In this document: piece by piece, positions 1 to 7,752 of the stretch
How positions within the stretch are numbered: position 1 is the first letter of the stretch
Layout: each line of letters begins with the position of its first letter
Assembly (NCBI GenBank): GCA_002331575.1
Contig: DCZG01000096.1
Location: 184 to 28,786, forward strand
Origin: Atopobium sp. UBA2090
Lineage (GTDB): Bacteria > Actinomycetota > Coriobacteriia > Coriobacteriales > Atopobiaceae
Length of the DNA: 28,603 nucleotides
Direction: 5' to 3'
Notes under the pieces: model-generated
Database searches by the model: none
Told to the model about the DNA's origin: nothing
Seen by the model: only the letters and a program-made list of their open reading frames with translations
Translations under genes and position numbers: made by a program

Positions 1-35
1 GAGAAGGATCCTTCTGGCTTATTGGTGCAGCCCGC
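1..35. repeat. Intergenic palindromic repeat, copy 1 (cut by window edge)
   Basis: This 35-bp stretch is repeated at 113-147 with one mismatch (A at 21, T in the second copy). It is centred on the palindrome AGAAGGATCCTTCT. Its left arm lies outside the window. A loose extra left arm, GGTGCCAATA, is present at 52-61. Confidence 0.85.
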
Positions 36-99
36 GAGCCCTCTACCTGGGGGTGCCAATAACGCCCTTTTGTCTCGGCGACGTTTGCCCAGTTGAGCC

Positions 100-147
100 G
101 GTGCCAATAGCCGAGAAGGATCCTTCTGGCTTTTTGGTGCAGCCCGC
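100..147. repeat. Intergenic palindromic repeat, copy 2 (complete hairpin)
   Basis: The arms GGTGCCAATAGCC (100-112) and GGCTTTTTGGTGC (128-140) enclose the perfect core palindrome AGAAGGATCCTTCT, giving an imperfect hairpin of about 18 base pairs. It lies 7 bp beyond the alarmone synthetase stop codon. No T-run follows on either strand, so it is better called an extragenic palindromic repeat than a standard intrinsic terminator, although it could protect the 3' end of the operon mRNA. Confidence 0.8.
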
Positions 148-153
148 ACCGTC

Positions 154-762
154 CTACTCGGCGTCTCGAATCGCGTTTCTCAGCGCCTGCATCGAGAGGT
201 CCACTGCCGTGATCTCGTCGGCGCAGCGCTTGAGCTCGCGGCTCATGAGCTCGGAGTTCGCAATCGACTTCTTGTACTTCATCTTGTGCTCGAGCGTCGC
301 CCAGAAGTCGATGGCGATGGTCCTAAGTTGGACCTCGACGGCGGGAAGCTCTGCGGAGGGTCCCTCTTTCAGGCGAACCACGAGATGGAGGCTGCGGTAT
401 CCGTTGGGTTTGGGGTTCGCGATGTAGTCCTTGCGGACGAGGAGCTCGACGTCGGGGCGTGCGAGAAGCCAGTCGGCGGCAGCGTAGACGTCATCGGTGA
501 AGGCGCAGATGATGCGCGTTCCCACGACGTCGTTGATGCCCATCTCGAGGGCGTCGGCAAACGCCGTGCCCGTCCCGCCCTCGCGCGCGATCTTCTCGGC
601 AAGGCTCTCGGGGCTCTTGATGCGCGACGTGTGGTACACGACCGGGCGGAGGTCGTCCGAGTCGCCGCGCTGGCTGGCAAACTCGTCCGCAAACGCGTCA
701 AGCTGGGCTTGCGCGGCCACGAGCATGGGATAGCTCTCTCCGTAGTAGTCCTCTGGGGTCAC
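154..762 (-). CDS. Small alarmone synthetase ((p)ppGpp synthetase, RelQ/RelP-like)
   Basis: A 202-residue single-domain protein of the RelA/SpoT synthetase fold, with no HD hydrolase, TGS or ACT domain, so it should transfer pyrophosphate from ATP to GTP or GDP in the cytoplasm without ribosome control. Visible family motifs are GINDVVGTRIICAF (residues about 94-107), NPKPNGYRSLHLVV (about 136-149) and the signature EVQLRTIAIDFWATLEHKMK (about 162-181). Length fits the small synthetases of Gram-positive bacteria (about 200-230). The start is GTG at 762, overlapping the kinase stop codon (GTGA), which suggests translational coupling to the two-component system upstream. The family call is strong; whether it is RelQ or RelP cannot be decided here. 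Confidence 0.93.
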   Translation of the reverse strand: MTPEDYYGESYPMLVAAQAQLDAFADEFASQRGDSDDLRPVVYHTSRIKSPESLAEKIAREGGTGTAFADALEMGINDVVGTRIICAFTDDVYAAADWLLARPDVELLVRKDYIANPKPNGYRSLHLVVRLKEGPSAELPAVEVQLRTIAIDFWATLEHKMKYKKSIANSELMSRELKRCADEITAVDLSMQALRNAIRDAE

Positions 763-1991
763 TTGACATCACCTTTCGTGGTCGGAATAGTGACGGTGAA
801 GGTCACCGACCTGCCATCGGGCGCGGCCGTTGCCTTGACCTTGCCGCCATGGGACGTCGCGACCGCCTGCACCATCGAAAGACCGATTCCGTAGCCGCCC
901 TTCCGGTGCGTGCGCGATTGGTCCGACTGGTAGAAGCGGTCGAACCAGCGGTTCACCTCGTCGGGGTCGACGCCCTCGACGGGATTGGACACTTCCAGCT
1001 GCGCCTGACGGCGTCTGGCCGTGAGCCTCACGTCGATGGCACCGCCCTCGGACGAGTACTTCATCGCGTTGTCGATGAGCGCGCCCACCATGCGCGAGAG
1101 GTACTGCGCGTTGCCGCGGACGGACACGCCGGACTCGACCGTCGAGCGCACCTCATGTCCCTCGAGGAGGCTACGCGACTTGAACGAGGAGGCCTCCTCG
1201 CCCACGAGCGAGGAGAGATCCACGACGTCGCCCTTGCGTCCGTCGGCGGAGGCGGCGCGAGAGAGTACGATGAGGCTTTCGGTGAGGTCGCTCATGACGC
1301 CCACCTGGTGTTTGATGTCGTGCAGCCACTCGTTGTCCTCGCCGATGTCCATGGCGAGGACGTCGGCGTCGGCCGAGATGATCGAGACGGGCGTGCGCAG
1401 GTCATGGCCGGCATCAATCACGAACTGTTGCTGGCTCTCCTGCGCCTTGACCAGTGGTGCCACGATTCGCCGCGAGATCAGGATGAGGATGCCCGTCACC
1501 ACGAGCACGCCGCCGAACATCACGAGCGACTCGTTGACGACGCTCAGCTGCGTGTCGCTGTTCTGACGAGACCTGTCGAGAAACCCGATGACGTAGGACC
1601 CGTCTGACTTCTCACGGACGAGGTAGCGATAGTCCCCGAAGTTGCCTGAATCGCGTCCCGAGGTGTAGGCGAGGTGCGCGAAGCTCGCTGCCTGCTCCTC
1701 GTCGACGGTCGTCGTCTGATCGAGGTTCGTCGAGGTCACGACACCGTTCTCGTCGAGCCACACGACGAAGAAGCGCGCGTCGTAGATGCCCTCCGCCTCG
1801 GCTTCGAGGGAGTCCTTCGACTCCTTGGGGAGCACGCCGTCGTTGTCGAGGATGATGTTGAGGTAGACGTCGGCGGAGGCCTCCTGCTGAAATCTTCGCG
1901 TCTGAACCGAAACGCCCAGGATGAGGCCGAGAAGGACCGTGAGCGAGCAGAAGACCGTGACGATGAGCCTAACCCTGAGTCGCTTCTCCAT
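759..1991 (-). CDS. Membrane sensor histidine kinase
   Basis: A 410-residue kinase. TM1 is at about 9-29, a roughly 125-residue extracytoplasmic domain follows, and TM2 is at about 155-175. The phospho-acceptor motif is GHDLRTP with His196. The ATPase domain shows the N-box ALIDNAMKYS and the G-box GYGIGLSMV. The reading frame stays open further upstream to 2270, but that part is the shadow of the response regulator gene, so I chose ATG 1991, where the signal-like TM1 begins. The gene overlaps the response regulator gene by 23 bp and the alarmone synthetase by 4 bp. The ligand is unknown. The sensor domain has no motif that I recognise. Confidence 0.93.
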   Translation of the reverse strand: MEKRLRVRLIVTVFCSLTVLLGLILGVSVQTRRFQQEASADVYLNIILDNDGVLPKESKDSLEAEAEGIYDARFFVVWLDENGVVTSTNLDQTTTVDEEQAASFAHLAYTSGRDSGNFGDYRYLVREKSDGSYVIGFLDRSRQNSDTQLSVVNESLVMFGGVLVVTGILILISRRIVAPLVKAQESQQQFVIDAGHDLRTPVSIISADADVLAMDIGEDNEWLHDIKHQVGVMSDLTESLIVLSRAASADGRKGDVVDLSSLVGEEASSFKSRSLLEGHEVRSTVESGVSVRGNAQYLSRMVGALIDNAMKYSSEGGAIDVRLTARRRQAQLEVSNPVEGVDPDEVNRWFDRFYQSDQSRTHRKGGYGIGLSMVQAVATSHGGKVKATAAPDGRSVTFTVTIPTTKGDVK

Positions 1992-2652
1992 CGGGACCCA
2001 CCATCCTCCACCCCTCTTCGTCAGACCCCACGACGGAGACCGGAGATCCCAGGGCCTGCAGCTTGCCGTTGATGAACGAGGCGTAGAGCGAGAGCGTGCC
2101 GTCGGGCGCGTCACCCTCCCACACGCGCTCCAGAAGCCAGGTCGATTCGACCGTCCGGCCGCCCGCACGTGCGAGCAGCGAGACGAACGACATCTCATGG
2201 GGGTCGACGCGCAGGGTGCCGCGCTTCGTCGAGAGCTCGAGCGTGTCCGCGCGAATGGTGAGGTCACCAAAGTTGACGAGCGAGGTCGCCCCAGAGCGCG
2301 GGCGTCCCGCCGCCTTGATGCGAGCGACGAGCTCGCGCGCGTTGTACGGCTTCGTCACGTAGTCGTTGGCGCCGAGCTCGAGCCCCTCCACCTTGTCGTC
2401 AACCTGCGTCTTTGCCGTGAGCATGATGACGGGGACCGAGTTGCCCTCGGCACGGATGGAGCGAAGGACCTCGAGACCGTCCATGACGGGCATCATGATG
2501 TCGAGAACGGCAACGTCGTAGAAGCCACCCCTCAACATGGAGAGGGCCTCGCCACCGTCGGCGGCGCGCTCGACCTCGAGCCCGCTCTTGGTGAGGATGG
2601 TCGCGGTGGCGCGAGCGAGACTCGCGTTGTCCTCGGCGAGAAGTACGCGCAT
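1969..2652 (-). CDS. OmpR/PhoB-family response regulator
   Basis: A 227-residue DNA-binding regulator. The receiver domain (1-115) has the acidic pair E7/D8, phospho-acceptor D51 (VLDIMMP) and K101 (VTKPY). The winged-helix domain (about 125-225) carries the usual HEMSFVSLLARAGGRTVE segment. ATG 2652 has GGAG six bases upstream. It is the first gene of the operon with its partner kinase and the alarmone synthetase. The last winged-helix residues are encoded in the overlap with the kinase start. Confidence 0.95.
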   Translation of the reverse strand: MRVLLAEDNASLARATATILTKSGLEVERAADGGEALSMLRGGFYDVAVLDIMMPVMDGLEVLRSIRAEGNSVPVIMLTAKTQVDDKVEGLELGANDYVTKPYNARELVARIKAAGRPRSGATSLVNFGDLTIRADTLELSTKRGTLRVDPHEMSFVSLLARAGGRTVESTWLLERVWEGDAPDGTLSLYASFINGKLQALGSPVSVVGSDEEGWRMVGPDGEATQG

Positions 2653-2717
2653 GGATGCTCCGTTCTCGTGGTTCGTTTTGCGTCCTTGCTAACGTACCCA
2701 TACCCTAGCCCATCCGT

Positions 2718-2887
2718 ACCTGGAAAAGGGGACAGGTTGTTTTTCCAGGTTTCGTATACCGACGTTTCGGCGAGTGGCCATCACCCGAATGCAAAGGGAA
2801 CAGGGCGCATATCCAGGCTCTCGTTACCGAAACCTGAAAACACAACCTGTCCCCTTTTCCAGCTAGCCTGTCCCCTTTTCCAGCTAG
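2718..2887. repeat. Cluster of CTGGAAAAGGGGACAGG palindromic repeats
   Basis: The long form runs from 2718 to 2773: arms ACCTGGAAAA (2718-2727) and TTTTCCAGGT (2741-2750) flank GGGGACAGGTTG, followed by a conserved tail to about 2773. An opposite-strand copy occupies about 2820-2863. A further 21-bp partial copy repeats the end in tandem (2846-2866 and 2867-2887). The last copy includes the TAG stop codon of the gene ending at 2884. Related copies are at 7693, 9179, 9752 and 10372. The paired opposite copies could fold into one long hairpin and end transcription from the 2884-7591 cassette. Confidence 0.88.
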
Positions 2888-3831
2888 CCTTCGGGAACGA
2901 CCTTGAAGACGACTGTGTACTGGTTCACGAGCGGTGCCACGTGGCAGAAGAACACGCGCCCGTCGATGGGACTCACGAGCTGCTCCTTCTCGTGGGCGTC
3001 GTAGGCGTCGAGCACGCGCCCGAGCACCTGACCGCGCTCGACGCGCCAGCCGGGCTCGACCTCTCGCACCAGGAAGCCCCCCGCGAGCGTCGTGCGGACG
3101 TCCACAAGGTCCTTCTCGTCGATGAGCTTCGAGACGAAGCCTCCCCTCGGCGAGAGGCGCACTATTCCGAGGCTGCCGAGAAAGCGCAGCACGCAGTCCT
3201 CGACCTCTCCAGCAGATCGAACGTTGAGCGAGCCCATCTCGCGGACGTAGACCGAGAACGCGTGCGTGCCCCACACCTGCCAGTTGTAGTTGAGCGTCGT
3301 GGTGTCGAAGGAGCTCGGTGCCTTGGCGACCACATACGGAAACCCGAATGCCTCCGCAAGGTCGAGCGACTCCTCGGAGACGTCGTTGGCGTACGTCACC
3401 CTAACATGCGGCTCGAAGTCCCCCGGCAGGTAGAAGCTGCAGAGCTGGATTCCGTACGCATAGTCGCTCACCGCGGAGAAGAGCCCGTCGGCGATGCGTT
3501 GAGTCGTCTCGCCCGTGTCGCTGCCGGGGAACATTCGGTTGATGTCGGTGTTGTCGACCGGCCAGAACCGCTTGGAGATGTTCATCGAGAAGGCGTTCAC
3601 GGCGGGGACCACGAGAATTCGAAGACTGGGGTCGGTGAGGCCGGCAGTTTCGAGCTCCGTAAGCCGGCGAACGAGTTCGGCGCACACGAAGGTCTGCTCG
3701 ACCTCGTTCCCACGGGTCGAGCCCACGATCGCCACGCACTTGTCAGAATCCGTGTCGCCGAACTCAAAGCCCTCGATGCGCAGCGGCTCGCGATAGGGCG
3801 TCTCGAGCGAGAAGAGCGTGGTCCTTCTCAT
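2884..3831 (-). CDS. Aspartoacylase/succinylglutamate desuccinylase-like protein, probably inactive paralogue
   Basis: A 315-residue member of the AstE/ASPA branch of zinc carboxypeptidase-like hydrolases. It keeps the substrate-binding DINRMFPG (96-103) and a Glu in the REMG segment, plus the C-terminal beta domain with SPIDGRVFF. The first zinc-ligand motif HxxE reads RGNE (R40, E43), and the third ligand, the His of DIH, aligns ungapped with Cys131 (QLC). Two of three zinc ligands are thus replaced, so ordinary hydrolysis is doubtful. It follows an intact paralogue with an ATGA overlap, suggesting a heterodimer or regulatory subunit. The stop codon lies inside a palindromic repeat. The family is clear; loss of activity is inference. 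Confidence 0.85.
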   Translation of the reverse strand: MRRTTLFSLETPYREPLRIEGFEFGDTDSDKCVAIVGSTRGNEVEQTFVCAELVRRLTELETAGLTDPSLRILVVPAVNAFSMNISKRFWPVDNTDINRMFPGSDTGETTQRIADGLFSAVSDYAYGIQLCSFYLPGDFEPHVRVTYANDVSEESLDLAEAFGFPYVVAKAPSSFDTTTLNYNWQVWGTHAFSVYVREMGSLNVRSAGEVEDCVLRFLGSLGIVRLSPRGGFVSKLIDEKDLVDVRTTLAGGFLVREVEPGWRVERGQVLGRVLDAYDAHEKEQLVSPIDGRVFFCHVAPLVNQYTVVFKVVPEG

Positions 3832-4790
3832 TGCACGTCACCCAGGATTCTGCCAAGGAGAGAGCCAGGATACACGACGGGGTACTCTCGGAGCGTGAAC
3901 AGGAGGCCGCTCGTCGGAGCCACGATCCGCTCGCGCAGCCGTCCCATGAGCGGGTCGGCAACGATGCCGATGAGCTGTCCTTCGTTGACCATCGTGCCAT
4001 GCTCGGCCCGAGGGAGAAATATGCCTTCGGCGTTGGCGTTGAGGTAGCTCACATTACCGTCGCGGGAGATGATCGGGGCTGGGCGCTCCTCGAAGTCGCC
4101 GCCCCACGCGCCGAGATGGGCCGCCAGACGAAGGACGCCCTGGGTGAGCCTCTTGCCGTATTCCTCAGTGATGCGCATGCCGACACCCGTCTCGACCACG
4201 AGCGTTCGCGTCCCCCGTTCGTTGAGCGCGTAGGCGAAGGTCGACTCGAGCACCGTGGCAGAGGCGTGAACCCACACGTAGTCGACGTTGAGAAGCGGCG
4301 CGAGCGGCAGGAGACTCTCGGCGGAGAGCTCGTTGATGCGCACCTGCGGCATCTCCCGAAGGAAGATGTTGGAGGCGTGGATGTCCACCGCCACATCGGC
4401 ACCGGAGACGTCGTCCATCACCGCTGCGGTGAGCGTCTCGGTGAGATCCCCTCTCGACGTGCCCGGAAACGTCCGGTTGAGGTCCACGTCGAACATCGGC
4501 ACGCCCCGCTCGATGGAGTTGATGCCGAGGGGGTTGATCGCAGGATAGACGTCGACGGTCCCATAGAGGAGGTCGAGGTTCTCCTCGAGAACGCGCCCCA
4601 GCTCGAAGGCTACAAACTGGCCCTCGAGCTCGTCTCCGTGGATGCCCGTGACGACGGCGATCCGCGGCTGAGTCCCGTTCGTAGCCGCCTCGCCGCCGAA
4701 GGGAGCGCAAGCGGTGCCCACGATGCGATGCTTCTGGATGAGCAGCCGCTCCCCCACGGGGAGTTCCGCCGAGAACACCGTCTCTATCAT
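3828..4790 (-). CDS. Aspartoacylase/succinylglutamate desuccinylase-family hydrolase (metal site intact)
   Basis: A 320-residue zinc-dependent hydrolase that would cleave an N-acyl amino acid or a terminal amide bond; the substrate is unknown. It has the complete set HGDE (H51, E54), DLNR (103-106), DIH (H138) and a catalytic Glu in VVETG (E200), then a beta-rich C-terminal domain with a GLLFTLREYPVV segment. I chose ATG 4790, which overlaps the transglutaminase stop codon as ATGA; a GTG at 4805 is possible. It is the fourth gene of the ATP-grasp cassette. Astacin-type or M14 peptidase function is less likely because of the DLNR motif and length. Confidence 0.9.
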   Translation of the reverse strand: MIETVFSAELPVGERLLIQKHRIVGTACAPFGGEAATNGTQPRIAVVTGIHGDELEGQFVAFELGRVLEENLDLLYGTVDVYPAINPLGINSIERGVPMFDVDLNRTFPGTSRGDLTETLTAAVMDDVSGADVAVDIHASNIFLREMPQVRINELSAESLLPLAPLLNVDYVWVHASATVLESTFAYALNERGTRTLVVETGVGMRITEEYGKRLTQGVLRLAAHLGAWGGDFEERPAPIISRDGNVSYLNANAEGIFLPRAEHGTMVNEGQLIGIVADPLMGRLRERIVAPTSGLLFTLREYPVVYPGSLLGRILGDVQ

Positions 4791-5593
4791 TGTTGGCCTG
4801 CCCACTCGACCGTCGAGTCATCGGTCACGGTCACGCGCACGGTCTGCTTCTGCCGCGCGCCGCCGATGAAGACCCCGACCTCGATGGGGCAGTCGGCGAA
4901 GTCACGCCCGCGGGAGAGGACGATGTAGTCATCAGTCACCTGACAGTCGTTGGTCGGGTCGACGCCCCGCCACCGGCTGCCGTCGTGAACCTCGACCCAG
5001 GCGTGCGTCGCACCCTCCCCCACCATGAAGCCATTGACGTAGCGTGCAGGAACCCCAGCGAGACGGCAACACGACACGAGGACGTGCGCGTAGTCCTGAC
5101 AGACGCCTCGCCGCTGCGCGAGCGCCTCCTCCGCCGTCGTCCGGACGTCGGTCGTCCCCTTCTCGTAGCTGCACGTCTCGTGAATCGCCAGCGAGAGCCG
5201 CAGAGCCTTGTCGAGAGGACCAACGTTGCCACACACGCGCAGCACGTCTGCCACGAAGTCGCTGATGTGCTGACCTGGTTCGGTCATCTGGCTGGGACGC
5301 AGGAAGATGGGGTGAGCCTCCTCGACGGGAGCGTCATCCGCCTCGGTCACGACCGTGCCCGCCGAGATGAACTCGAACCTCTTGTGAGGAGCCTCGAGAC
5401 GCCCGACCTGCAGCAGGTTGCCGAACCCGTCACACTGGCGTGAGACGGTCGCGCGCGGGTCGAAGATGGTCTGAGCCTCGAGCACGGTCTGGGACGGCGA
5501 GCTCGTCGGGAGGCAACGAAGCACGAAGTCATGGTCGAAGACGGGCTCAGAGAAGCGGAGCCTCGTCTCGAACGAGAAGCTGAGGACCTTCAT
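4787..5593 (-). CDS. Transglutaminase-like cysteine protease
   Basis: A 268-residue protein with an N-terminal beta domain (about 1-120, the bacterial transglutaminase N-terminal type) and a papain-fold core. The triad is visible: C165 in RRGVCQDYAH, H197 in GATHAWVEV and D212 in GVDPTND. Proteins of this kind encoded next to alpha-E and circularly permuted ATP-grasp genes are thought to be peptidases or amide-bond exchangers acting on the ATP-grasp product. No signal peptide is seen, so it is probably cytoplasmic. ATG 5593 lies 13 bp after the alpha-E stop. The frame is open to 5662, but that part overlaps the alpha-E gene. Confidence 0.92.
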   Translation of the reverse strand: MKVLSFSFETRLRFSEPVFDHDFVLRCLPTSSPSQTVLEAQTIFDPRATVSRQCDGFGNLLQVGRLEAPHKRFEFISAGTVVTEADDAPVEEAHPIFLRPSQMTEPGQHISDFVADVLRVCGNVGPLDKALRLSLAIHETCSYEKGTTDVRTTAEEALAQRRGVCQDYAHVLVSCCRLAGVPARYVNGFMVGEGATHAWVEVHDGSRWRGVDPTNDCQVTDDYIVLSRGRDFADCPIEVGVFIGGARQKQTVRVTVTDDSTVEWAGQQ

Positions 5594-5606
5594 CCGCGTC
5601 GCCCCC

Positions 5607-6290
5607 CTAGAAGATGCGCGCCAGATGCTTGAGGAGCTTGCCGCGCTTCTCATAGGTCGCATCCTGCGGAAAGTCCGGGTCGTAGACGATGTCCGTCACT
5701 GCCTTGAGCTGCTTCTGGCTGTACGGGGCACCCGTGCGGTTGACGCGCGTGACGAGACGGTGCACCTCATGGCGAAGGTCGCCGAGCTGGTATGAGAGAC
5801 GGGCGTAGAGGTCGATCCTCTCGAGCGACATGCCGCACTTGATAAGATTGCGCGCCGCATCATCCGAGACGTAGTCGTCCACGCAGCCCTTGAAGGCCAT
5901 GATATCGTCCTGCACCAGCTGGAGGTCGATGAGGGGTGCGTCCGAGTCCTTGGCCTCCTCGATGGAGTCGACCGCCATCTGGATGTAGGAGATCGACTCG
6001 GTCCCGAGGACGTCCCTCAGCCGCACCGCGTTGTCGTACGCGGCGTTCATGGAGTAGGCGATGGACGAGTGGTTGTCCATCCCGAAGAGGCAGGCGCGGA
6101 AGAACGAGATGGGGTCATCGGCCTTGGAGTCAAAGCCGAGCTCCTCGAGCTGTCCCCTCCAGTTGCCGTCGGTGGAGTCGAGCGCCTTGTCATAGGTGGC
6201 GAGGATGAAGCGCTGCGTCGTGTAGCAACGCTCCATGTAGCGGCCGAGCCACAGCAGGTGGTCGACCTTCTCTAGCGATAGAGAACCCAT
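5607..6290 (-). CDS. Alpha-E domain protein (DUF403)
   Basis: A 227-residue all-alpha protein. Its N-terminus, with VDHLLWLGRYMER at about 10-22, matches the typical alpha-E opening (RVAENLYWMGRYLER in other members, from memory), and it ends with LVTRVNRTGA and a basic tail. The biochemical role is unknown. The family nearly always accompanies the circularly permuted ATP-grasp protein, sometimes fused to it, and is therefore thought to assist that ligase. The start ATG 6290 overlaps the end of the ATP-grasp gene by 19 bp, so the two proteins are probably made together. It is shorter than the usual 300 or so residues. Confidence 0.88.
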   Translation of the reverse strand: MGSLSLEKVDHLLWLGRYMERCYTTQRFILATYDKALDSTDGNWRGQLEELGFDSKADDPISFFRACLFGMDNHSSIAYSMNAAYDNAVRLRDVLGTESISYIQMAVDSIEEAKDSDAPLIDLQLVQDDIMAFKGCVDDYVSDDAARNLIKCGMSLERIDLYARLSYQLGDLRHEVHRLVTRVNRTGAPYSQKQLKAVTDIVYDPDFPQDATYEKRGKLLKHLARIF

Positions 6291-7591
6291 GTGTCCTTGA
6301 ACCCTCCTCCTTGGGACGAGTTGACGATGGCGGAGCCCTCCTCGCGCGAGTAGCGCGTGAGGCCGCTCGGCCACACGGTGGTCTTCTTGCCCGAGAGCAC
6401 GAAGGCGCGCAGATCGGCCTTGCGGGGAACGATGCTTCCGTCGACGAGCGTGGGAAGGCAGAGAAAGTCGACGACCTCCTGCGCGATGAAGCGGCGAGGC
6501 TCACGGCGGATGAGGGCCTTGAGCTCGTCGAGCTTCCCGGGCTCGAGCGAGGAGCCGAACACCACCCCGTAGCCTCCCGCCTCGGCGACGTCCTTGATCA
6601 CGAGCGTGTCGGCGTGGTCCTGTACGTAGGCCATATCGTCGGGATAGAAGGGCAGGTAGGTCGGCGCGTTCTGGAGAATGGGCTTCTCGCCGAGGTAGTA
6701 CTCGACCATCTTCGGGACGAAGTAGTAGATGCCCTTGTCGTCGGCGCCGCCGTTGCCGGGCGCGTTGACAATCGCCACGTTGCCCGCTCGGTATGCGCTC
6801 ATGAGGTTGGGCACGCCGATGAGGCTGTCGGACCTAAAGCACAGCGGGTCGAGAAACTCGTCGGACAGGCGCCGATACACGGCTCCCACCAGCTGGTCGC
6901 TCGTCGCGTTTCGATAGTAGAGCCGCTCGTCGTCAACGAAGAGCTCGGAGGGCTCGGCCAGGGTCGCGCCGGCCTTCTCCGCCAGGTAGGCGTGCTCGAA
7001 GTAGGCCGCGTTGAAGCGTCCCGGGGTGAGCACGACGTTGATGCCGCCCGTGTTGACGTTGTCGAGCACGGCGCGCAGACGAGTGCCGTAGTCGCGGTTG
7101 TCGACGAGCGGGGCGCGCAGGAACGTCGTGGCATCGCAGCGCCGGCAGAGCTCGCGGGCGATGAGGGGATACGAGGCGCCCGAGGGGATGCGGAGGTTGT
7201 CCTCGAGGACGAACCACTCGTCGTTCTCCCCCTCGACCAGGTCGATGCCCGAGATGTGACTGTAGATTCCCTTCGGCGGGACGATACCCTCGCACTGGGG
7301 CAGGTAGCCGGAGCTCATGAAGGCGAAGTCCTCGGGCACAATCCCCTCGCGAATCGCCTCCTTGGGACCATAGAGGTCACGAAGGTACGCATTGAGCGCG
7401 TCGACGCGCTGGGCAAGCCCTTGCGAGAGATAGTCCCAGGTCGTGGGCTTGATCGTGCGAGGAATGGCATCGAACGGGAAGAGCCGCTCGTTGAAGGTCC
7501 CGTTCTTGTACAGGCCGAACTTAACGCCGTAGCGCGCGAGCTGCTGGTTGATCTTGGGCGCGTGTTCGAGGAGCTCATCGTAGGCTGGCAT
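6272..7591 (-). CDS. Circularly permuted ATP-grasp type 2 protein (DUF404/DUF407-type)
   Basis: A 439-residue putative ATP-dependent amide or peptide ligase. Family blocks are clear: VLEDNLRIPSGASYPL (128-143), VAIVNAPGNGGADDKG (272-287), VIKDVAEAGGYGVVFG (331-346), ADLRAFVLSG near the C-terminus and the closing SSQGGGFKDTWVL. ATG 7591 is preceded by a GGGGGTGGGA ribosome site; the open frame further upstream is a shadow of the dehydrogenase gene. It leads the cassette: ATP-grasp, alpha-E, transglutaminase, two aspartoacylase-like proteins. Iyer, Burroughs and Aravind proposed that such clusters make peptide-like metabolites or tags. The substrate is unknown and no peptide precursor is seen nearby. 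Confidence 0.93.
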   Translation of the reverse strand: MPAYDELLEHAPKINQQLARYGVKFGLYKNGTFNERLFPFDAIPRTIKPTTWDYLSQGLAQRVDALNAYLRDLYGPKEAIREGIVPEDFAFMSSGYLPQCEGIVPPKGIYSHISGIDLVEGENDEWFVLEDNLRIPSGASYPLIARELCRRCDATTFLRAPLVDNRDYGTRLRAVLDNVNTGGINVVLTPGRFNAAYFEHAYLAEKAGATLAEPSELFVDDERLYYRNATSDQLVGAVYRRLSDEFLDPLCFRSDSLIGVPNLMSAYRAGNVAIVNAPGNGGADDKGIYYFVPKMVEYYLGEKPILQNAPTYLPFYPDDMAYVQDHADTLVIKDVAEAGGYGVVFGSSLEPGKLDELKALIRREPRRFIAQEVVDFLCLPTLVDGSIVPRKADLRAFVLSGKKTTVWPSGLTRYSREEGSAIVNSSQGGGFKDTWVLYR

Positions 7592-7692
7592 CGTCCCACC
7601 CCCTGTCGGTGCGGTTGACTGCATACGATGGTGGGCCACCAGCGTTTCGGAACGTGAATGCTCAGGTTTCCCAGCGTTAACAGCTGTGGTCC

Positions 7693-7747
7693 ACCTGGAA
7701 AAGGGGACAGGTTGCTTTTCCAGGTTTCGTATTCCGAGGTTTCGGCG
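7693..7747. repeat. Palindromic repeat, long form
   Basis: The arms ACCTGGAAAA (7693-7702) and TTTTCCAGGT (7716-7725) flank GGGGACAGGTTG. A tail (7726-7747) matches the copy at 2751-2773 except for isolated substitutions and has the same orientation. It sits between the dehydrogenase gene, which ends at 7753, and the ATP-grasp gene. It may terminate dehydrogenase transcription, but no T-run follows the stem. Confidence 0.88.
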
Positions 7748-7752
7748 AACGG

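Noticed and set aside
2718..2887. CRISPR array
   Set aside because: The repeated units are palindromic, differ in orientation and lack regular unique spacers. No cas gene is present.
1921..4047. Long plus-strand open frame of about 708 codons
   Set aside because: It runs antisense through the regulator, the repeat cluster and an aspartoacylase gene, has a repetitive Arg/Glu/Asp/Val-rich composition typical of antisense frames in GC-rich DNA, and matches no family.
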